Of a stretch of DNA of 7,713 nt, positions 6,086-7,713 are shown piece after piece; position 1 is the first letter of the stretch; the number at the start of each line of letters is the position of its first letter. Both the position numbers and the translations under genes were made by a program. The notes below the pieces were generated by a model. That model did not search any database. It was not told the origin of the DNA and saw only the letters and a list, made by a program, of their open reading frames with translations. Where the stretch lies: the NCBI GenBank assembly GCA_007123455.1, contig SKKZ01000031.1:1-7713 (forward strand). Direction: 5' to 3'. The DNA comes from Coriobacteriia bacterium. GTDB taxonomy: Bacteria > Actinomycetota > Coriobacteriia > Anaerosomatales > SLCP01.

Positions 6086-6751
6086 ATGGACACGCTCGCA
6101 TCTATCTGGCCCTTCGTGGTCGCAGGCTCGATCCTGCCCACCTGGACGATCGTGGTCATCGCTCTACTGAGTACCGCGCGTCCCGTGGCGAACGCAACCG
6201 CATTCATACTCGGCAACGCGGCCTTCCGTATGGCCCTGGGTCTCGTCATCCTGTTCGTCGTACCGCTGCCGGACAGCGACAGCTTCCGCCTGGACTCAGG
6301 GGCTTGGGATGCGCGTTTCGTCGTTACGTTCGGCATCGCGCTCTGTGCGCTCGCTGCGTGGATCTGGACGCGCCCGATCGCCGAAGAAGGGAGCAGCTGG
6401 GTCGAACGTGCCGAGAACATCCGTCCCCGGACCGCGTTCGTCGGCGGCATACTGATGACCGCCTCCCCGGGCGTCCAGTACGCCTATCTGCTGGGTGGCC
6501 TCGCGGTCATCCTCGAGACGGCCGCGGGTGACGTGGGCCGAGTGACCTCGCTCCTGGTTTTCGTCGTTGCGCTCCAATGGATGCTCGCAACACCGGTCGC
6601 GATCTACCTGGTGTTCAGGGACGCGTCGACCCGCGTCCTGGAACGCATGAAGGGGTGGCTCAAGGCCCACGGACACCGGCTCATCGCAGGTGTACTCGGT
6701 CTCGCCGGTACCTACGTCACCGTCACCGGGATCGTGCAGCTGCTCGGCTGA
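6086..6751 (+). CDS. Polytopic membrane protein resembling the Gap/Sap (lipid-addressing) family
   Basis: 221 residues, almost entirely hydrophobic, with about six membrane helices (roughly 7-29, 38-60, 77-95, 117-142, 152-177 and 198-219). Seen: an N-terminal pattern LPTWTIVVIALLSTARPVAN (17-36) followed by AFILGNAAF, and a final positively charged stretch before the last helix (WLKAHGHRLIAGVLGLAGTY). This layout matches the Gap/Sap family, whose mycobacterial members help place glycopeptidolipids or sulfolipid-1 in the envelope; LysE-type exporters have a similar look and are the main alternative. It is the last gene of the plus-strand block, 79 bases after the lipoprotein gene, and ends seven bases from the convergent lysA stop. 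With the LolA-like protein encoded upstream it suggests transport of an apolar compound; this is inference. Confidence 0.6.
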   Translation: MDTLASIWPFVVAGSILPTWTIVVIALLSTARPVANATAFILGNAAFRMALGLVILFVVPLPDSDSFRLDSGAWDARFVVTFGIALCALAAWIWTRPIAEEGSSWVERAENIRPRTAFVGGILMTASPGVQYAYLLGGLAVILETAAGDVGRVTSLLVFVVALQWMLATPVAIYLVFRDASTRVLERMKGWLKAHGHRLIAGVLGLAGTYVTVTGIVQLLG

Positions 6752-6758
6752 GATCTCC

Positions 6759-7713
6759 CTATGCGATGTCGTTACGCATGAGATCGTCGTAGCTCTCGCG
6801 CTTCACGACCCAGCGCCACTCCCCGTCGCGGACGAACACGACGCCGGGGCGCACCTGCTTGTTGTAGTTGCTCGCCATCGATTGGCAGTACGCGCCGGTG
6901 GCGCAGACGCACAGCACGTCACCCGGCTCGGGACACTGCAGCGGTGCGTCGTTAACGACGATGTCTCCGCTCTCGCAGTGCTTGCCCGCCACCGTCGCCA
7001 CCATCTCTCGCGGCTGATCGGCCTTGTTCGCGAGCACCGCCTCGTAGTGCGCGTCATAGAGCGAGGTGCGGATGTTGTCCGACATCCCGCCATCGACCGC
7101 CACGTAGGTGCGGATGTCGGCGATCTCTTTGATGGAACCGACGGTGTAGAGCGTCACGCCGGCGTTGGCGACGATCGAGCGGCCCGGCTCGACGGCCATA
7201 CGCGGAACGCGCAGGCCGTGCTTCTCGCACTCCTCTTTGATGCCGTCGACGACGACCTTCCCGAAGTCCTTGATAGTCGATGGCTCGTCCGGAGCACCGT
7301 ACGCCACACCGAGTCCGCCCCCGACATCAAGCATGCGAACCGGCTGGCCGGTCTTGCTCTCGATCTCACGCATGAATGTGACGATGACCTCGATCGCGCG
7401 CGCGAAGCTGTGCAGCGCAAAGATCTGCGAGCCGATGTGCATGTGCAAGCCCTCGAATTCGATGCCCGGCAGCTCGATAGCGCGCTTGACGGCATCCATA
7501 GCGAGGCCCTGGTTGAGTCCGAAGCCGAACTTCGAGTCCTCGGCGCCGGTCATGATGAAATCGTGCGTGTCGGCTTCGACGCCCGGGGTCACACGGATGA
7601 GTACCTTCTGAGTGACACCGCGCTCCGCAGCCAGAGTGCTCAGCCGTTCCATCTCCTCGAAGTTGTCGACGACGATGCGGCCTACACCGGCATCGAGACA
7701 TTCGGCGAGCTCG
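6759..7713 (-). CDS. lysA: Diaminopimelate decarboxylase, C-terminal part (runs off the right edge)
   Basis: PLP-dependent enzyme converting meso-diaminopimelate to L-lysine and CO2. The window holds about 317 codons up to TAG at 6761-6759; the frame stays open to the right edge (ELAECLDAGVGRIVVDNFEE before the internal ATG at 7652), so that ATG is not the start. About 100 or more N-terminal residues, including the PLP-binding lysine, lie outside. Seen, in order: GLHMHIGSQIF; LDVGGGLGVAYG (PLP phosphate loop); VEPGRSIVANAG; KHCESGD with the family's active-site Cys; and GAYCQSMASNYN, which keeps the PLP-contacting Tyr although Cys-Gln replaces the more usual residues after it. All point to LysA rather than ornithine or arginine decarboxylase. 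It has the same orientation as hom and thrB, but five opposite-strand genes separate them. Confidence 0.96.
   Translation of the reverse strand, partial: ELAECLDAGVGRIVVDNFEEMERLSTLAAERGVTQKVLIRVTPGVEADTHDFIMTGAEDSKFGFGLNQGLAMDAVKRAIELPGIEFEGLHMHIGSQIFALHSFARAIEVIVTFMREIESKTGQPVRMLDVGGGLGVAYGAPDEPSTIKDFGKVVVDGIKEECEKHGLRVPRMAVEPGRSIVANAGVTLYTVGSIKEIADIRTYVAVDGGMSDNIRTSLYDAHYEAVLANKADQPREMVATVAGKHCESGDIVVNDAPLQCPEPGDVLCVCATGAYCQSMASNYNKQVRPGVVFVRDGEWRWVVKRESYDDLMRNDIA

Noticed and set aside
1..7713. CRISPR array, tRNA, rRNA, insertion sequence or attachment site
   Set aside because: No regularly spaced repeats, no tRNA-like folds, no transposase or integrase coding sequence and no terminal inverted repeats were found on reading both strands by eye.

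Overview
The window is a GC-rich, densely coding bacterial segment. It most resembles an actinobacterium (Actinomycetota), possibly of the Coriobacteriia type. The grounds are the base composition, a GTG start, a lysA/hom/thrB aspartate-family cluster, a Gap/Sap-like membrane protein and a Gram-positive-type SOS-box look-alike. The lineage is inferred from gene content, not from a marker gene.

The two flanks are biosynthetic genes on the minus strand. The right edge (6759-7713) is the C-terminal three quarters of lysA (diaminopimelate decarboxylase, last step of lysine synthesis). The left part (8-2222) is hom (homoserine dehydrogenase with a C-terminal ACT domain) followed 16 bases later by thrB (homoserine kinase). 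Together they draw lysine and threonine/methionine precursors from aspartate semialdehyde. In many actinobacteria lysA, hom and thrB lie next to one another, so the middle block looks as if it sits inside a once-continuous cluster.

The middle block (2402-6751) is five plus-strand genes packed like one operon. They are an exported C39-fold cysteine peptidase-like protein, a four-helix membrane protein with a TPR-like tail, an exported LolA/RseB-like protein with a DUF4367-like C-terminus, a lipoprotein with TolB/WD40-like beta-propeller repeats, and a six-helix protein resembling the mycobacterial Gap/Sap lipid-addressing family. The first two overlap by 26 bases, the second and third by 4, and the third and fourth are 5 bases apart. 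All five products are predicted to lie in or outside the membrane. None has a clear known pathway, so this is the candidate undescribed system.

The 179-base divergent region (2223-2401) between hom and the peptidase gene is full of symmetric sequence. On the peptidase side, just before the ribosome binding site, are nested palindromes whose core is a near-consensus Gram-positive LexA (SOS) box. On the hom side there is a probable -10 element between two imperfect copies of a 22-23 base repeat, one copy containing a perfect inverted repeat. The working hypothesis is a damage- or stress-inducible envelope operon, possibly handling a lipid or peptide, inserted into an amino-acid biosynthesis cluster. 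The motifs are visible in the sequence; the regulation and function are inference.
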